This document shows positions 1 through 6,994 of a stretch of DNA of 9,996 nucleotides, one piece after another. The position numbers and the translations under genes are program-made. Location of the stretch: contig SYIB01000274.1 of the NCBI GenBank assembly GCA_005798965.1, positions 1-9,996 of the forward strand. Reading direction: 5' to 3'. The stretch comes from Planctomycetia bacterium. Lineage in GTDB: Bacteria > Planctomycetota > Phycisphaerae > Phycisphaerales > SM1A02. Below the pieces are notes generated by a model. The model was not told where the DNA came from. It was given only the letters and a program-made list of their open reading frames with translations, and searched no databases. Position 1 is the first letter of the stretch. Every line of letters starts with the position of its first letter.

Positions 1-367
1 AGTGCAGGTCGACCTCCCAGATGCGGGCATCGAAGCAGTGATGCGCCCAATCGACGCCCATCGCGCTCCATCCCGCACCGAGCACCACCACCTGTCGCCC
101 CACGGCGGGCGTATTCACGGTGATCGCGTTCATCCAGGTCCACAGCTGCCACTTGCGAAGCACGAAGTGCATGCGCGCATGCGGCCACTGCTCGACGACA
201 TGATCCGCCATCTTGCGACCGGTCTCGGTATCGAGCTTGGCGACGAAGGTCCGTCCGGCATCGGTGTGTGCCGCCTCCTCTCCCGCGAGTCGCATGACCA
301 TGGCCGCGGTCACGCCCACGTGCGGGTGCTGCAGCGATCCTTCGGAGGCATCGGGAACCAGGTCCAC
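1..367 (-). CDS. SAM-dependent methyltransferase, leucine carboxyl methyltransferase-like (N-terminal part, cut by window edge)
   Basis: An open minus-strand frame enters from the left edge and encodes about 122 residues of an N-terminal region. Residues 93-104 read VVVLGAGWSAMG, a glycine-rich SAM-binding motif I, followed by an acidic segment (IWEVD, 116-120) that in class I methyltransferases contacts the ribose. The layout, with a basic/aromatic helix (LRKWQLWTWMNAI) just before motif I and GAG plus EVD about 20 residues apart, is typical of the leucine carboxyl methyltransferase family of O-methyltransferases. The substrate cannot be named. No ATG precedes the conserved part. A GTG at 367 is the most upstream in-frame start I see before an in-frame TGA near 446, and ATG codons at 301 and 295 are later options. 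No Shine-Dalgarno is visible. The gene is divergent from the PEBP gene with about 47 bp between starts, so the two must share a very short control region. The C-terminal half lies outside the window. Confidence 0.62.
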   Translation of the reverse strand, partial: MDLVPDASEGSLQHPHVGVTAAMVMRLAGEEAAHTDAGRTFVAKLDTETGRKMADHVVEQWPHARMHFVLRKWQLWTWMNAITVNTPAVGRQVVVLGAGWSAMGVDWAHHCFDARIWEVDLH

Positions 368-414
368 GCGCCGATGGTACGGCTCGAGCGCGTGGCCGCG
401 GTACGCTCCCGCGC

Positions 415-1062
415 ATGCGCACGATCTCCTCGATCATCCTTGCTTCCTTCACGGTGCCCGTCGTCACGGTCCTTGCTGTGCAGGCACCGCCGACTGCGGC
501 TCCTGCATCACCCGAGGCGGCTCCGACGAAGGCCAGCGAGACGTCGAAGCCCACCGATGGCACCGGCTCGCCCAAGGATGCCGCCAAGGCCGAGTTCACC
601 GTCACGAGCCCAGCATTCAAGAACAACGAGCGCTTTCCGGTCGAGTATTCGACCGATGGCGAGAATGTGTCGCCCGAGATCGCGTGGGAAGGTATGCCCG
701 CGGGCACGAAGTCCTTCGCGCTGATCTGCCACGATCCCGACGCCGGCCAGTTCATCCATTGGATCGCCTGGAACATTCCCGCGGACTGCAAGGGACTGCC
801 GCGAGCACTGAAGCGTGCCGCAACGCTCGACGATCCCAAGGGCATGCGCCAGGGCTTCACGGGCTGGGGCAAGGCCAAGGGCGAGGGCTACCTCGGCCCA
901 GCGCCGGGCAAGGGTTCAGGCGATCACCACTACACCTTCACGGTCGTGGCGCTTGACATCGACTTCCCTGCGGACAAGGTCTTCACAGCGCGCGAGCTCC
1001 GCTCGGCGATGAAGGGTCATGTGCTGGGCAAGGCGGAGCTCGTCGGCGTCTTCAGTCGCTGA
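415..1062 (+). CDS. YbhB/YbcL-family PEBP (Raf kinase inhibitor-like) protein, exported
   Basis: This 215-residue protein has an N-terminal hydrophobic signal (residues 4-22), a low-complexity Ala/Pro/Thr/Ser linker (about 23-57) and a complete phosphatidylethanolamine-binding-protein domain (about 60-215). Family motifs are in order: DGENVSP (81-87), ALICHDPDAG (102-111), the FIHWIAWNIP strand (113-122), YLGPAPG (159-165), HHYTFTVVALD (171-181) and the ending AMKGHVLGKAELVGVFSR. The DPDA, HW, GP and HHY residues form the anion/ligand pocket in this family. The usual proline after DPDA is glycine here. E. coli YbhB and YbcL are the nearest well-known relatives; their true ligands are poorly known, so no precise role is claimed. 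The signal plus linker suggests a periplasmic or surface-tethered location; no lipobox cysteine is seen. Its stop lies 6 bp from the convergent DUF4340 gene, and no terminator hairpin fits between them. Confidence 0.9.
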   Translation: MRTISSIILASFTVPVVTVLAVQAPPTAAPASPEAAPTKASETSKPTDGTGSPKDAAKAEFTVTSPAFKNNERFPVEYSTDGENVSPEIAWEGMPAGTKSFALICHDPDAGQFIHWIAWNIPADCKGLPRALKRAATLDDPKGMRQGFTGWGKAKGEGYLGPAPGKGSGDHHYTFTVVALDIDFPADKVFTARELRSAMKGHVLGKAELVGVFSR

Positions 1063-1068
1063 GCGGGT

Positions 1069-2136
1069 TCAGGGCGCGCCAGCAGGCGAGATCATCGTGG
1101 GCTGCGTACCGGGGGCGGGCTGCTGCGCGCCTTCGGGCGCCGGCGGGGGCGGGAACAGGATCGCCGACAGGCTGGTCGCGCGCCACGATGGCAGCTTGAA
1201 CTCGAAGCCCGCACAACGCGTGCCCGCCTTGTCGAGCGCCGTGACCCGGTCGCGCTCGACTTCCTCGGTCGGCTCGGGCTGGTCGGGGATCCGTTCCACG
1301 TTCATCTTGAGCCAAAGGTCATTGCCGTCCTTGGCGATGTCAAGGTCGATCGCACGCGATCGGGAGAGCACACGGATCAAGCGATGTTCCGGGTGCTCCT
1401 TCGCGGCACGGACGTCATCGATCTCGAGGCGCGCAAGCAGTTCGGGAACGGTGCGCTGTGCGCTCTCGCGCTGCGTCTCGAGCAGCATGGCCGCGGGCTC
1501 GACCTGTGCAGCGGTCCATGCGCCAGCCTCGCCGCGCGTGAATTCGACGCCGCCGAGCGTGAAGCGATCCAGATCGCCGCTGGGCAGCGTCATGAGCTGG
1601 CGGTCGATGTAGTTCACCAGCTCCAGCGTGCTGCGGAAGGTGCCCGAGCATTTCCACGACTGCGATTCGCCCAGAAGCCGCGCGAACTGCGCCTCTGGGC
1701 TGAAGCGCTCCTTGCCGATCACGACTTCGACGATCGGCACCTCGCCCATCAGCACGCGCACGAGCTTGGCCGCACCCTGGTCATCGGGCCAAGCCAGACT
1801 GAGCTCCCCCAGTCGCTCCTTCACGCTCGTCATGGCTTCGACCTTCTCGAGGCTGGCAAGTGCGGCGAGGATCTCGTTCACGCGCACGGTCTCGGCACGG
1901 AAGCTGCCTGCATCGGGCAGGACCCAGCCGTCGCCGTCCTTGCGAAAGCGAAGGGTCTTGGCACCCTGCACCAGTTCGATCGCCGTGATCTCTTTGGCGC
2001 GCGGGGCGAGCGTGCTTACCAGCGGCTCTCGCTGCGTCGAGAGGGCGTCACCCGTCTCGACGGTGGGCTTCACGAGGGCGGCCACGACGACGAGTGCCGC
2101 CGCGACCATGGTGATGGCGAGGATCGGTCGCTTCAT
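1069..2136 (-). CDS. DUF4340 domain-containing protein, last gene of a GldA/F/G-like ABC operon
   Basis: This 355-residue protein has one N-terminal membrane anchor (about 5-23, after MKRP) and a soluble extracytoplasmic body. The body carries the pattern of DUF4340: short repeated beta units such as AIELVQGAKTLRFRKDGDGWVLPD (52-75), followed by the helix AETVRVNEILAALASLEKVEA (81-101), and a second similar unit near 135-185 ending in LVNYIDRQL. The C-terminal tail (328-355) is rich in Pro, Ala and Gln and probably disordered. It starts 3 bp after the GldG-like gene stop (TGA CCC ATG), so it is almost certainly co-translated with it; an AGAAGG ahead of the ATG may help initiation. DUF4340 proteins commonly follow GldG-like genes and are taken to be accessory parts of that ABC system. 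The biochemical role is unknown. The assignment rests on context as well as sequence pattern. Confidence 0.82.
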   Translation of the reverse strand: MKRPILAITMVAAALVVVAALVKPTVETGDALSTQREPLVSTLAPRAKEITAIELVQGAKTLRFRKDGDGWVLPDAGSFRAETVRVNEILAALASLEKVEAMTSVKERLGELSLAWPDDQGAAKLVRVLMGEVPIVEVVIGKERFSPEAQFARLLGESQSWKCSGTFRSTLELVNYIDRQLMTLPSGDLDRFTLGGVEFTRGEAGAWTAAQVEPAAMLLETQRESAQRTVPELLARLEIDDVRAAKEHPEHRLIRVLSRSRAIDLDIAKDGNDLWLKMNVERIPDQPEPTEEVERDRVTALDKAGTRCAGFEFKLPSWRATSLSAILFPPPPAPEGAQQPAPGTQPTMISPAGAP

Positions 2137-2139
2137 GGG

Positions 2140-4278
2140 TCAGGCCTTCTTGGTGGTGCGGTGAAGGTGGGAACGTCGGGCAAGCAGGATGGCGGCAAGC
2201 GCCGCCACAACGAGCGGCCACGCCACCACGTTGACGAGCATCAGCCGCGTGCCGAGCCCCTCGTAGTCGCGGCGCAGGTTGAATTGCACCGAACGGAGTT
2301 CCTTGCGGGCCGCATTCGTCTGCTCTTCGAGCTTGACCACCTCCGCTTCCTGCTCGGGCGAGAGGATCAACTGGTTCTCCGGCGTCTTCTGCGCCTGCAG
2401 TTCGGTGAGCCGTGCTTCGGACTGCCTGATCTGATTCTGCAGCTCGCGCTCGCGGTCGAGGTACTGCTTCTCGGCCGTCCTGCGGATCTCCTCCACGCGG
2501 TCGAACGGGCGCTGGTACTTGCCGCGCGCGCGCAGGTTCAGGAGCGCCTCGTCGCCGGTGAACATCTCGAGCACATTCAGCACGAACGCACCGTTGTCGG
2601 CCATCACGCGCGAGCCGAGCACCATGTTCCCCATGCGCTGCTGTTCGATCCAGTTCTGGTCTGAGAGCAGGTCGGCATCCGCAACGATCACGATGTTCCC
2701 CGTGCCGGTGCGTGGTGCCTTGCCTGGTGATGGCGAAGTCGGTGCTGACGGTGCAGCCGTCGGCGCTTGCTCCGGTGCCGGTGAAGGCTGGGCGGGTGCA
2801 GGCATGGCCGTGGGCGATGCTGCCGGCGCCGGATCTTGGAAGGGGCCCTTGCCTGGAGCTGCATCAGCCGGTGCGGGCGCGGATTCCGGCGCTGTCGCCG
2901 CGGGCGTGAGCACTGGGGCGACGGGACGTGCAGGCGGGATTTCATTCCCATCGGGCGCAAGCATCACGGGCTTGCTCGACTCGGGCGGAGCGATGGTCGG
3001 GTTGCCGGCCTCGTCGTATGCCGCCTCGATCGGTCCCTGCACGCGGACTGCGAGCACATTGCGCTTGCCTTCGGGCTTGAAGTCGCGCATCAAGCCTTCC
3101 GGGTCGGGGAAGAACTGGATCCGCACCCCGTCCAGCCGCATCGACTCCGAGCTCGACTCGAGCAGCGGCTTCACAGCGGCCTTGTTCGACTCACGAATGT
3201 CGATCGCCCCCATGGTCTGCGCGTTGACCTGCGACAGTCGACCCGTGCTGGGATCGTCCTTGGCCAGTGCGTCCTCTCGCAACGCGAGCCAGATCAGGTA
3301 GTCCATCACCTGCACGGGACCCTGGCTGCGCACGCGCACACGCTGCGCGTAGGTCGAATCAGCCACGACCTTGCTGCGCGTCCACTCAATGCCCCAGGCA
3401 CGCGTGAGCGGGCCCAGATCGCTCGACTTGTCGCCCGAGCCACCGCTGAAGCGATCCTCCGACGGCTGCGCTTCGCAATGCGGATCGAGGAACGCCAGGA
3501 TGCGCCCGCCCTTCAGTGCGTAGTTGTCGATCGACCGAAGCACGTCCGTCGAGAGTTCGCGCGGGTGGACGATGACGAGTGCGTCGAGGCCCTCCGGCAG
3601 CGCCGAGTCGGTCGTCGCGATGTCCTTGACCTGATAGAGCTGCTTGAGCTGCAGGTAGATCTGCCAGGGTTCGGCCGGCTGGCGCGGGTCAGCGGGGTTC
3701 ACGCCGCCGCCGGCAAGCGGCAGCGAGGACAGCAGACCGATCGTTGGCTTCTTCACCTTGCCGATCGACTGCACGAGCCGCATCACGTCGTATTCGAGGA
3801 ATGGCTCCTTGTTGGGATCGAGGAATGGCATCGCCTCGGACTGGTCGACGGAGTTCTTCGCGACGAGGCCAAGCATCAGCTCCTTGCCCGAGCCATCAAG
3901 CCGCAGCGGCGCAATGCCCGCAGCCCGTGCCTCGTCCTGGGCCTCGCTGAAGGGCGCAGGATCGATCACGCGCAGCGTGATCCGCCCCTTGCTCGCCTGC
4001 GCAACTTCCTGCAGGAACTCGCGCACGCGGTTGGCGTAGGACTGGATCTGCGGCATGCCCTGCGCGGCCTCGGCCGAGTAGTAGAAGTCGAGCTTCACGG
4101 GCTCATCGAGCCGCTGTACGAGCGGCGCGACGGCGGGTGAGAGTGAGTACAGGCGATCCTCGGTCAGGTCGAGGCGAAGGCCGCGGACCGCATACGTGCT
4201 CGCCACAGCGAAGGCGCACAGCGCCACCGTCACGCCGGCGAAGGCCCCGATGATCCCGATCGTTCGTGCGTTGGTCAT
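2140..4278 (-). CDS. GldG-like ABC system auxiliary membrane protein
   Basis: This 712-residue protein has an N-terminal transmembrane segment (about 8-30) and then the typical start of the GldG family: LRLDLTEDRLYSLSPA (34-49), VKLDFYYSAE (61-70) and a thioredoxin-like/DUF section (about 60-160, with LRVIDP at 102-107). The second conserved region has LDALVIVHPR (231-240), then DNYALKGGRILAFLDP (251-266). A Pro/Ala-rich low-complexity linker (about 447-524) separates this from IVIVADADLLSD (529-540), which in relatives lies closer by. A predicted coiled coil (about 592-670, rich in E, Q, R and L) leads to a C-terminal membrane helix (about 679-700) and a basic tail RRSHLHRTTKK. So the body is probably periplasmic and anchored at both ends. 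It sits between the permease (3-bp gap, TGA GCC ATG) and DUF4340 in one operon. In Bacteroidetes, GldG works with GldA and GldF in gliding/secretion; here the transported substrate is unknown. Confidence 0.88.
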   Translation of the reverse strand: MTNARTIGIIGAFAGVTVALCAFAVASTYAVRGLRLDLTEDRLYSLSPAVAPLVQRLDEPVKLDFYYSAEAAQGMPQIQSYANRVREFLQEVAQASKGRITLRVIDPAPFSEAQDEARAAGIAPLRLDGSGKELMLGLVAKNSVDQSEAMPFLDPNKEPFLEYDVMRLVQSIGKVKKPTIGLLSSLPLAGGGVNPADPRQPAEPWQIYLQLKQLYQVKDIATTDSALPEGLDALVIVHPRELSTDVLRSIDNYALKGGRILAFLDPHCEAQPSEDRFSGGSGDKSSDLGPLTRAWGIEWTRSKVVADSTYAQRVRVRSQGPVQVMDYLIWLALREDALAKDDPSTGRLSQVNAQTMGAIDIRESNKAAVKPLLESSSESMRLDGVRIQFFPDPEGLMRDFKPEGKRNVLAVRVQGPIEAAYDEAGNPTIAPPESSKPVMLAPDGNEIPPARPVAPVLTPAATAPESAPAPADAAPGKGPFQDPAPAASPTAMPAPAQPSPAPEQAPTAAPSAPTSPSPGKAPRTGTGNIVIVADADLLSDQNWIEQQRMGNMVLGSRVMADNGAFVLNVLEMFTGDEALLNLRARGKYQRPFDRVEEIRRTAEKQYLDRERELQNQIRQSEARLTELQAQKTPENQLILSPEQEAEVVKLEEQTNAARKELRSVQFNLRRDYEGLGTRLMLVNVVAWPLVVAALAAILLARRSHLHRTTKKA

Positions 4279-4281
4279 GGC

Positions 4282-5016
4282 TCAGTCCGCCTTCTTCCAC
4301 TCAATGAGCAGGATGTTCAGCCACAGGAACGCGGCCACCACGGCCGCGAAGAAGAGCACATCGCGCAGGTCGATGACCCCGCGCTCCATCGGCTCGAAGT
4401 GCGTGAGCAGGCTCACGCTCGCCACGGCCTCGGCCACGCCGGGGCTTGCCCAGCCGCCAAGGAAGTCAAGTACGACCGGGTAGCCGGCCATGAGGAGCAG
4501 GAAGCAGACCACGGCGCACAGGACGAACGCCACGACCTGATTCTTGGTGACGGCGCTCAGTGCACTGCCGATCGCGAGGAACGCACCAGCCATCAGTGCG
4601 CTGCCCACGTAGCCGCCCAGGATCGCACCGCGGTCCGGCTCGCCGAGGTACTCGACCGTCAGCCAGATGGGCAGGGTGAGCACGAGCGCGACGCACGCGA
4701 ACGCCCATGCTGCAAGCCACTTCCCCACGACCAGGTCCCGGATCGAGATCGGCAGCGTGGTCACAAGCTCGATCGTGCCGATGCGACGTTCCTCTGCCCA
4801 GAGCCGCATGCTGATCGCGGGAGCCAGGAAGAGGAAGAGCCAGGGGTTGAAGTCGAAGAAGGGCCGCAGGTCAGCCTGCCCGCGCTCATACAGCTGGCCC
4901 ACGTTGAAGGTGAAGATCCCCGTCAGGAAGAGGAACATCACCAAGAACACCGCAGCGAGCGGCGTGTTGAAGTACGCCGAGAACTCGCGGCGGACGATCG
5001 GTGCGAGGCGGCTCAT
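4282..5016 (-). CDS. ABC-2 type permease (GldF/NosY-like)
   Basis: This 244-residue integral membrane protein has about six hydrophobic helices: near 18-38, 58-72, 101-125, 130-155, 161-185 and 219-238. The cytoplasmic N-terminus MSRLAPIVRREFSAYFNTPLA and the motif PAISMRLWAEERRIGTIELVTTLPIS (66-91) are hallmarks of the ABC-2 family subgroup that includes GldF; the EERR-GT-E-L-TLPI element is the coupling region near the ATPase. Its ATG overlaps the ATPase stop by 4 bp (ATGA), implying translational coupling, and a GGAG lies 8 nt before the ATG inside the ATPase gene. It is expected to form the membrane channel or mechanotransmission part of the complex with the upstream ATPase and downstream GldG-like protein. 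Length is normal for the family. The substrate is not predictable from sequence. Confidence 0.92.
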   Translation of the reverse strand: MSRLAPIVRREFSAYFNTPLAAVFLVMFLFLTGIFTFNVGQLYERGQADLRPFFDFNPWLFLFLAPAISMRLWAEERRIGTIELVTTLPISIRDLVVGKWLAAWAFACVALVLTLPIWLTVEYLGEPDRGAILGGYVGSALMAGAFLAIGSALSAVTKNQVVAFVLCAVVCFLLLMAGYPVVLDFLGGWASPGVAEAVASVSLLTHFEPMERGVIDLRDVLFFAAVVAAFLWLNILLIEWKKAD

Positions 5017-5765
5017 CGACGGGACTCCGTGTCGGCGGTGGTCAGGGTGCGGAAGACGTGGTCAAGGCGGTTGCGGGCGATCGAGGCAGGGGCCTTGGCA
5101 TCAAGTGCCTGCGGCGTGCCATCGAAGACGATCGTGCCGCGGTTGATGATCACCGCGCGTGTGCAGACCGCCTCGACCTCCTCGAGGATGTGCGTGCTCA
5201 GCACGATCGCCTTGTTCTTGGCCATGGTGCGGATGAGTTCACGCACCTGATGCTTCTGGTTCGGGTCGAGACCGTCGGTCGGCTCATCCATGATCAGGAC
5301 CGGCGGATCGTGCAGGATCGCCTGCGCCAGACCGACGCGCCGCTTGAAGCCCTTCGAGAGCGTCTCGATTGGTTGGTGGAAGACGCCATGCAGGTTGGTG
5401 CGCTCGACCGCGGCCTCGACCCGGCGCGCGCGCTCGGGGCCATCGAATCCGCGCACGGCGCCGATGAAGCCTAGGAACTCCGCGACGGTCATGTCGGGGT
5501 AGCAGGGCGCACCCTCGGGCAGGTAGCCCATGTGCGCCTTGGCCTTCAGCGGTTCGCTCAGCATGTCGGTGTCGCAGATGCGAACGCCACCGGCCGTTGG
5601 TGCGAGGAACCCGGTGATCATGCGCATGGTCGTGCTCTTGCCGGCGCCGTGGGGCCCGAGGAATCCAAGCACCTCACCGCGCTTGACGGTGAGGTCGATG
5701 CCTTGCACCGCGTCGAATGAACCGAATCGCTTGCGCAATCCCTGTGCTGCGATGGCCGCTTCCAT
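5013..5765 (-). CDS. ABC transporter ATP-binding protein (GldA-like)
   Basis: This 250-residue nucleotide-binding subunit has all core ABC motifs: Walker A GPHGAGKST (37-45), a Q-loop position read as GYLPEG (80-85; Glu replaces Gln, as is common in this subgroup), signature LSKGF (136-140) in place of LSGGQ, Walker B VLIMDEP (156-162), D-loop DGLDP (164-168) and the switch histidine in STHILEE (190-196). The third Walker A residue is His where Asn is usual; the essential Lys and Ser are present. It is the first gene of a four-gene operon with the permease, GldG-like and DUF4340 genes, and powers that complex by ATP hydrolysis at the inner face of the membrane. The ATG at 5765 is preceded by only a weak AAGG. 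The upstream region on this strand has a possible but poor promoter (TTGATG, 19-bp spacer, TATGAG in the 5958-5990 area). Confidence 0.93.
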   Translation of the reverse strand: MEAAIAAQGLRKRFGSFDAVQGIDLTVKRGEVLGFLGPHGAGKSTTMRMITGFLAPTAGGVRICDTDMLSEPLKAKAHMGYLPEGAPCYPDMTVAEFLGFIGAVRGFDGPERARRVEAAVERTNLHGVFHQPIETLSKGFKRRVGLAQAILHDPPVLIMDEPTDGLDPNQKHQVRELIRTMAKNKAIVLSTHILEEVEAVCTRAVIINRGTIVFDGTPQALDAKAPASIARNRLDHVFRTLTTADTESRR

Positions 5766-5986
5766 GTGTGGTCTTACCTTGTGGTTGATGCAGAATCCCT
5801 GAGGCCGCGCGCGGGCCTCGAGGCTGCGCAGGGTAGGGGAGCGCGCGAACGCGCGACAACGGGGCGAGATTCGCCGAAACGTCCCGCGGGCATGGTCGTC
5901 GCAGCTCCCTGACGATCTCGCAAGCCGTTTCTGAACGAGGACTTGAAGTCACTCATAACGGCGGTTCCCACTTTCCCATCAAAAAA
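5766..5986. other. Intergenic region upstream of the ABC operon
   Basis: About 220 bp between the ABC operon start and the structured leader of the next gene. I find no convincing coding frame. It holds a GC-rich inverted repeat, GAGGCC with GGCCTC (about 5801-5819), which would lie in the 5' untranslated leader of the minus-strand ATPase, and a second one, GCGCG-CGAA-CGCGC (about 5842-5856). Short candidate promoter elements are present on both strands, but none is close to consensus. Promoters for both divergent transcription units must lie in or near this stretch. Confidence 0.4.
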
Positions 5987-5987
5987 T

Positions 5988-6265
5988 TGGTCCCTGCGCT
6001 TGCCTGCCTTCTCGATCGGGATATGGTCTTTCTGCATCCCCCACGGATGCAGTTGGGCTGGGAAAAGGGACCACCCGACATCGCGGCATGAGGAAGGAAA
6101 GCCTGTGCTGCACCCCTGCGCGCCTTGCGTGCAGGACCCTGGGTCTGGAAACCCCAGGAGTCGGACAAATCGTTCGCTTGGCTTGGCGTGGCGCCAATCC
6201 AAGCAACCCTCGATCTTTGTGTTCGAGGGAGAAGGTTGATCCATGCCCATTTGGGGCAGGCATGG
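5988..6265 (+). promoter_or_regulatory. Candidate structured RNA leader (riboswitch-like or other cis RNA)
   Basis: A run of inverted repeats precedes the Shine-Dalgarno of the secreted-protein gene at 6307. Helix A pairs TGGTCCCT (5988-5995) with AGGGACCA (6066-6073) and encloses helix B, CTGCATCC/GGATGCAG (6032-6039/6045-6052). Helix D pairs CCTGCGCG (6115-6122) with CGTGCAGG (6128-6135), with one G-U. Helix E pairs CCTGGG with CCCAGG (6138-6143/6153-6158). Helix F pairs GCTTGG-c-TTGGCG (6176-6188) with CGCCAA-t-CCAAGC (6192-6204), 12 bp with one mismatch and a 3-nt loop. Helix G pairs CCCTCGA with TCGAGGG (6207-6213/6223-6229). Helix H pairs CCATGCC with GGCATGG (6241-6247/6259-6265). A 5-bp pairing CCGAC (6075-6079) with GTCGG (6160-6164) could close a junction around D and E. 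No poly-T follows, so a leader RNA fits better than an independent terminated sRNA. I do not recognise a known riboswitch core. Function unknown. Confidence 0.5.
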
Positions 6266-6306
6266 TGTTCCATCCCCCCGCCCCGGAGTCCTGAGAGGAG
6301 AAATCC

Positions 6307-6963
6307 ATGACCCGTTTCGTTCTCGCTACCGTTCTTGCATCGACCCTTGTCTCGGCCGCTACCGCCAGCTTCACCGGATATTCCGTTGAGCGAGTGATCA
6401 CCGCCGCCGGCAACACCCGCTACTCCGTCTACGCGAACTGGAGCGCCTCAAACCTGGTGATGCTGAACGCCTTCAGCTTCGTCAACGTCTCGGGCAACAT
6501 GAACGCCCGTCACCAAGATTCCTTCACCGCTGACGGCGAAGTTGGCACTTGGCAGGCTGGTGCGGCAGTCTCGGCTACTGACCGCGTCGAAGACTCGTGG
6601 GTCACCGCGAGCGGCAGCGCCACCAGCTCGGGTTGGGGCAGCGCCCTTGACCCCGGCTTCGCCAATGGCGGCACCGTTCAGAATGTCAACGCTGGCGCTG
6701 GCTGGTACGACGCGACCCCCGGCACGGCCAACAACATCCTCGCTGGCGGCAGCCAGGGCGGCTACCGCATGCTCCTGATGCAGGTCGTCCGTACCGGTGA
6801 CGATACGGGCCAGGTCTCGACCCACTCGATGCAGCTCGCGTGGAAGGTCGCCGCCACCACCACCGCGCTCTTCGGCAACGGCGCGTTCACTCTGGGCGTC
6901 CCGGCCCCCGGCGCGATGGCCCTCCTTGGCCTCGCGGGCCTCGCTGGCCGCCGTCGCCGCTGA
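6307..6963 (+). CDS. Secreted protein with PEP-CTERM-like C-terminal sorting signal
   Basis: This 218-residue protein has a clear signal peptide (1-20, MTRF then a hydrophobic core, cleavage after SAATA) and a C-terminal tail VPAPGAMALLGLAGLAGRRRR (198-218). That tail has the three parts of a PEP-CTERM-type signal: a Pro-rich motif, a hydrophobic helix and an Arg cluster. The body (21-197) is rich in Ser, Thr, Asn, Gly and aromatic residues, as in beta-sandwich surface proteins; the stretch RYSVYANWSASNLVMLNAFSF (38-58) resembles a type I recall from other Phycisphaerae secreted proteins, function unknown. In the PEP-CTERM model an exosortase/archaeosortase-like enzyme processes the tail during export; no such gene is in the window. 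The start is well set by AGAGGAG 6 nt before the ATG, the best Shine-Dalgarno here, suggesting strong expression. It follows the structured leader and ends before a strong terminator, so it looks monocistronic. Confidence 0.88.
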   Translation: MTRFVLATVLASTLVSAATASFTGYSVERVITAAGNTRYSVYANWSASNLVMLNAFSFVNVSGNMNARHQDSFTADGEVGTWQAGAAVSATDRVEDSWVTASGSATSSGWGSALDPGFANGGTVQNVNAGAGWYDATPGTANNILAGGSQGGYRMLLMQVVRTGDDTGQVSTHSMQLAWKVAATTTALFGNGAFTLGVPAPGAMALLGLAGLAGRRRR

Positions 6964-6994
6964 ACCGTCCTCAGGACTGATCAGCACCATGATC

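Noticed and set aside
2..724. Plus-strand frame at the left edge
   Set aside because: It ends in an Arg/Pro/Ser-rich stretch and overlaps both the methyltransferase on the other strand and the PEBP gene, which have recognisable motifs.
1384..2664. Plus-strand open frame of 426 codons opposite DUF4340 and the end of the GldG-like gene
   Set aside because: No motifs, no plausible start signal, and it spans two real genes on the other strand.
2836..4140. Long plus-strand open frame (434 codons) opposite the GldG-like gene
   Set aside because: Its product is rich in Arg, His and Leu with no domain pattern, as expected from the antisense of a GC-rich gene. The minus-strand frame has clear family motifs and fits the operon.
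2140..5765. Interpretation of the ABC operon as gliding machinery
   Set aside because: Only the GldA/F/G-like parts are present. No other gliding genes are in view, and these families occur widely in non-gliding bacteria.
5987..6004. Sigma54-like TTGG ... TTGC pair
   Set aside because: The GG-to-GC spacing is 11 bp instead of 10, and the pair lies inside helix A of the candidate RNA.
6066..6165. Resemblance to cobalamin riboswitch or RNase P elements (GGGAAAAGGGACC, GAGGAAGGAAAGCC, AGTCGGA)
   Set aside because: The other invariant blocks of these RNAs (B12 box, ACAGAAA, universal end) are absent.
5943..6416. Several short open frames on both strands in the hairpin-rich gap
   Set aside because: None has a good start signal or protein-like composition, and they overlap each other. 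The inverted repeats explain this stretch better.
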